From contig NZ_SMYL01000005.1 in assembly GCF_004358105.1 (NCBI RefSeq), forward strand, positions 248,001 to 312,000: 64,000 nt of DNA, given 5' to 3'. A model generated the notes under the pieces. The model was not told the origin of the DNA. It did no database searches and was given only the letters and a program-made list of their open reading frames with translations. Made by a program: the position numbers and the translations under genes. The stretch is from Sapientia aquatica (GTDB lineage: Bacteria > Pseudomonadota > Gammaproteobacteria > Burkholderiales > Burkholderiaceae_D). Shown one piece after another: positions 62,671 through 64,000 of this stretch. Position 1 is the first letter of the stretch, and each line of letters opens with the position of its first letter.

Positions 62671-64000
62671 ATGGCGGATTTAGCAGCAGTTCCTAGTAAT
62701 GAAGTAGCGGTGCCGCAAGAGAGTCAGTTCGTGCGTTTTCCGAATTCGCCGTTTCAATTATTTCAACCATTTGCGCCCGCGGGCGATCAACCGGTGGCAA
62801 TTGATCAACTAGTTGAGGGGATTAATGACGGTTTGGCCTACCAAACCTTGTTAGGCGTTACCGGCTCGGGTAAGACATTTACCATGGCCAACGTGATTGC
62901 CAGAACTGGTCGGCCAGCCATCGTGTTTGCGCCGAATAAAACGTTGGCCGCGCAGTTATATAGCGAATTCCGCGACTTTTTTCCGCAAAATGCGGTTGAG
63001 TATTTTGTCAGCTACTACGATTACTACCAGCCAGAAGCCTACGTGCCGCAGCGCGATTTGTTTATTGAAAAAGATTCCGCGATCAATGAACACATTGAGC
63101 AAATGCGTTTGTCCTGCACCAAGTCATTAATGGAGCGGCGCGACGTCATTATCGTGGCGACCGTTTCTGCCATTTACGGTATCGGTAATCCGAACGAATA
63201 CCATCAAATGATTTTGACCTTGCGCGCCAAAGACAAAGTTAGTCAGCGCGACATCATTGCCCGTTTGATTCAAATGCAATATACCCGCAATGAAGTGGAT
63301 TTCGGACGGGGGACCTTCCGCGTGCGTGGTGACACGATTGATATTTTCCCTGCTGAACATGCTGAATTGGCGGTGCGGGTCGAAATGTTTGATGACGAGA
63401 TCGACAATCTCCAATTATTCGATCCACTCACTGGTCGTATCAAACAAAAAATCGCACGCTTTACCGTTTATCCGGGTTCGCATTACGTCACGCCGCGCGC
63501 CACGGTTTTACGTGCCATCGAACAGATTAAAGAAGAGCTTGCTGAGCGCTTGGTCTTCTTCCGCAAAGAAAATAAATTAATCGAAGAGCAGCGCATCGAA
63601 CAGCGCACGCGCTTTGATTTGGAAATGATGAGCGAAATCGGCTTCACCAAAGGGATTGAAAATTACTCGCGCCATCTAAGCGGTGCAAAGCCTGGTGAAC
63701 CGCCTCCAACTTTAGTCGATTATTTACCTGACGATGCGCTCATGTTTTTGGATGAATCGCACGTCTTGATTGGTCAATTCACCGGCATGTACAACGGTGA
63801 TAGGGCGCGTAAAACTAACTTGGTCGATTATGGTTTCCGTTTGCCCTCAGCTTTGGATAATCGCCCGTTACGGTTTGACGAATTCGAATCCAAGATGCGC
63901 CAAACGGTATTTGTTTCGGCCACGCCAGCGGCGTACGAAAACACTCATTCTGACCAAGTGGTCGAGCAAGTGGTGCGGCCAACTGGTTTGGTTGATCCAA
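62671..64000 (+). CDS. uvrB: Excinuclease ABC subunit B (3' end beyond window)
   Basis: The first 443 residues of UvrB; the gene continues past the right edge. Seen: '[19 protein letters not shown]', Walker A 'GVTGSGKT' (62-69), the beta-hairpin '[13 protein letters not shown]', '[10 protein letters not shown]', '[10 protein letters not shown]', '[12 protein letters not shown]', 'FLDESHV' (DEAD-like Walker B) and '[10 protein letters not shown]'. UvrB loads on damaged DNA with UvrA and recruits UvrC for nucleotide excision repair. ATG 62671 fits the family length, with an N-terminal tail of ~30 residues. No clear LexA box was found in the 197-bp divergent gap. Confidence 0.97.
   Translation, partial: MADLAAVPSNEVAVPQESQFVRFPNSPFQLFQPFAPAGDQPVAIDQLVEGINDGLAYQTLLGVTGSGKTFTMANVIARTGRPAIVFAPNKTLAAQLYSEFRDFFPQNAVEYFVSYYDYYQPEAYVPQRDLFIEKDSAINEHIEQMRLSCTKSLMERRDVIIVATVSAIYGIGNPNEYHQMILTLRAKDKVSQRDIIARLIQMQYTRNEVDFGRGTFRVRGDTIDIFPAEHAELAVRVEMFDDEIDNLQLFDPLTGRIKQKIARFTVYPGSHYVTPRATVLRAIEQIKEELAERLVFFRKENKLIEEQRIEQRTRFDLEMMSEIGFTKGIENYSRHLSGAKPGEPPPTLVDYLPDDALMFLDESHVLIGQFTGMYNGDRARKTNLVDYGFRLPSALDNRPLRFDEFESKMRQTVFVSATPAAYENTHSDQVVEQVVRPTGLVDP

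Overview
The window looks like a betaproteobacterial chromosome. The best guess is Burkholderiales, near Oxalobacteraceae, with moderate GC. The grounds are the complete XrtA (exosortase A) exopolysaccharide locus, an MSHA-type pilus cluster, and the divergent aminotransferase/uvrB pair at the right end. Placement is by family resemblance only.

Layout. (1) 1-5.1 kb: a pyruvyl-transferase-like gene, two PEP-CTERM proteins (each behind a sigma-54 type -24/-12 promoter), an AraC regulator and a divergent methyltransferase. (2) 5.1-28.4 kb: one tightly packed leftward run of 18 genes. In transcription order it holds chain-length determinant, tyrosine autokinase, outer membrane protein, ATPase, deacetylase, FemAB-like protein, glycosyltransferases, exosortase XrtA fused to EpsI, amidotransferase, O-ligase, more deacetylase/flippase genes, acyltransferases and a glycosyltransferase. 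(3) 28.4-39.4 kb: the divergent export lipoprotein, the TPR lipoprotein PrsT, another acyltransferase, a WbpP/TviC-like epimerase with a WbpO/TviB-like dehydrogenase, a Wzy-like polymerase with an extra periplasmic domain, and manC. (4) 39.8-55.8 kb: a leftward MSHA-like pilus/type II-like assembly cluster (ExeA-like ATPase with SPOR domain, secretin, TPR protein, MshE, MshG, PilM/N-like, PilO-like, MshK-like, pseudopilins, major-pilin-like protein). An ABC transporter is split across its two ends. (5) 55.9-61.2 kb: a small mobile element of about 5.2 kb in a tRNA-Asn gene, bounded by a 46-bp direct repeat of the tRNA 3' part. It carries a tyrosine integrase, an AlpA-like excisionase, a Rep_trans-like replication/mobilisation protein containing a perfect 20-bp inverted repeat, and three cargo genes. 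(6) 61.2-64 kb: tRNA-Asn, an aromatic/aspartate aminotransferase and the 5' two thirds of uvrB.

How it fits together. Regions 2 and 3 encode synthesis, modification, flipping, polymerisation and export of an exopolysaccharide. It probably contains a HexNAc-uronic acid, possibly amidated, and mannose-derived sugar. XrtA processes PEP-CTERM proteins such as the two in region 1. Missing from the window are a recognisable initiating phosphoglycosyl transferase, the PrsK/PrsR regulators, a prepilin peptidase and a retraction ATPase. The most novel material is the small integrated element, the sigma-54 arrangement of the PEP-CTERM genes, and the flippase-deacetylase fusion.
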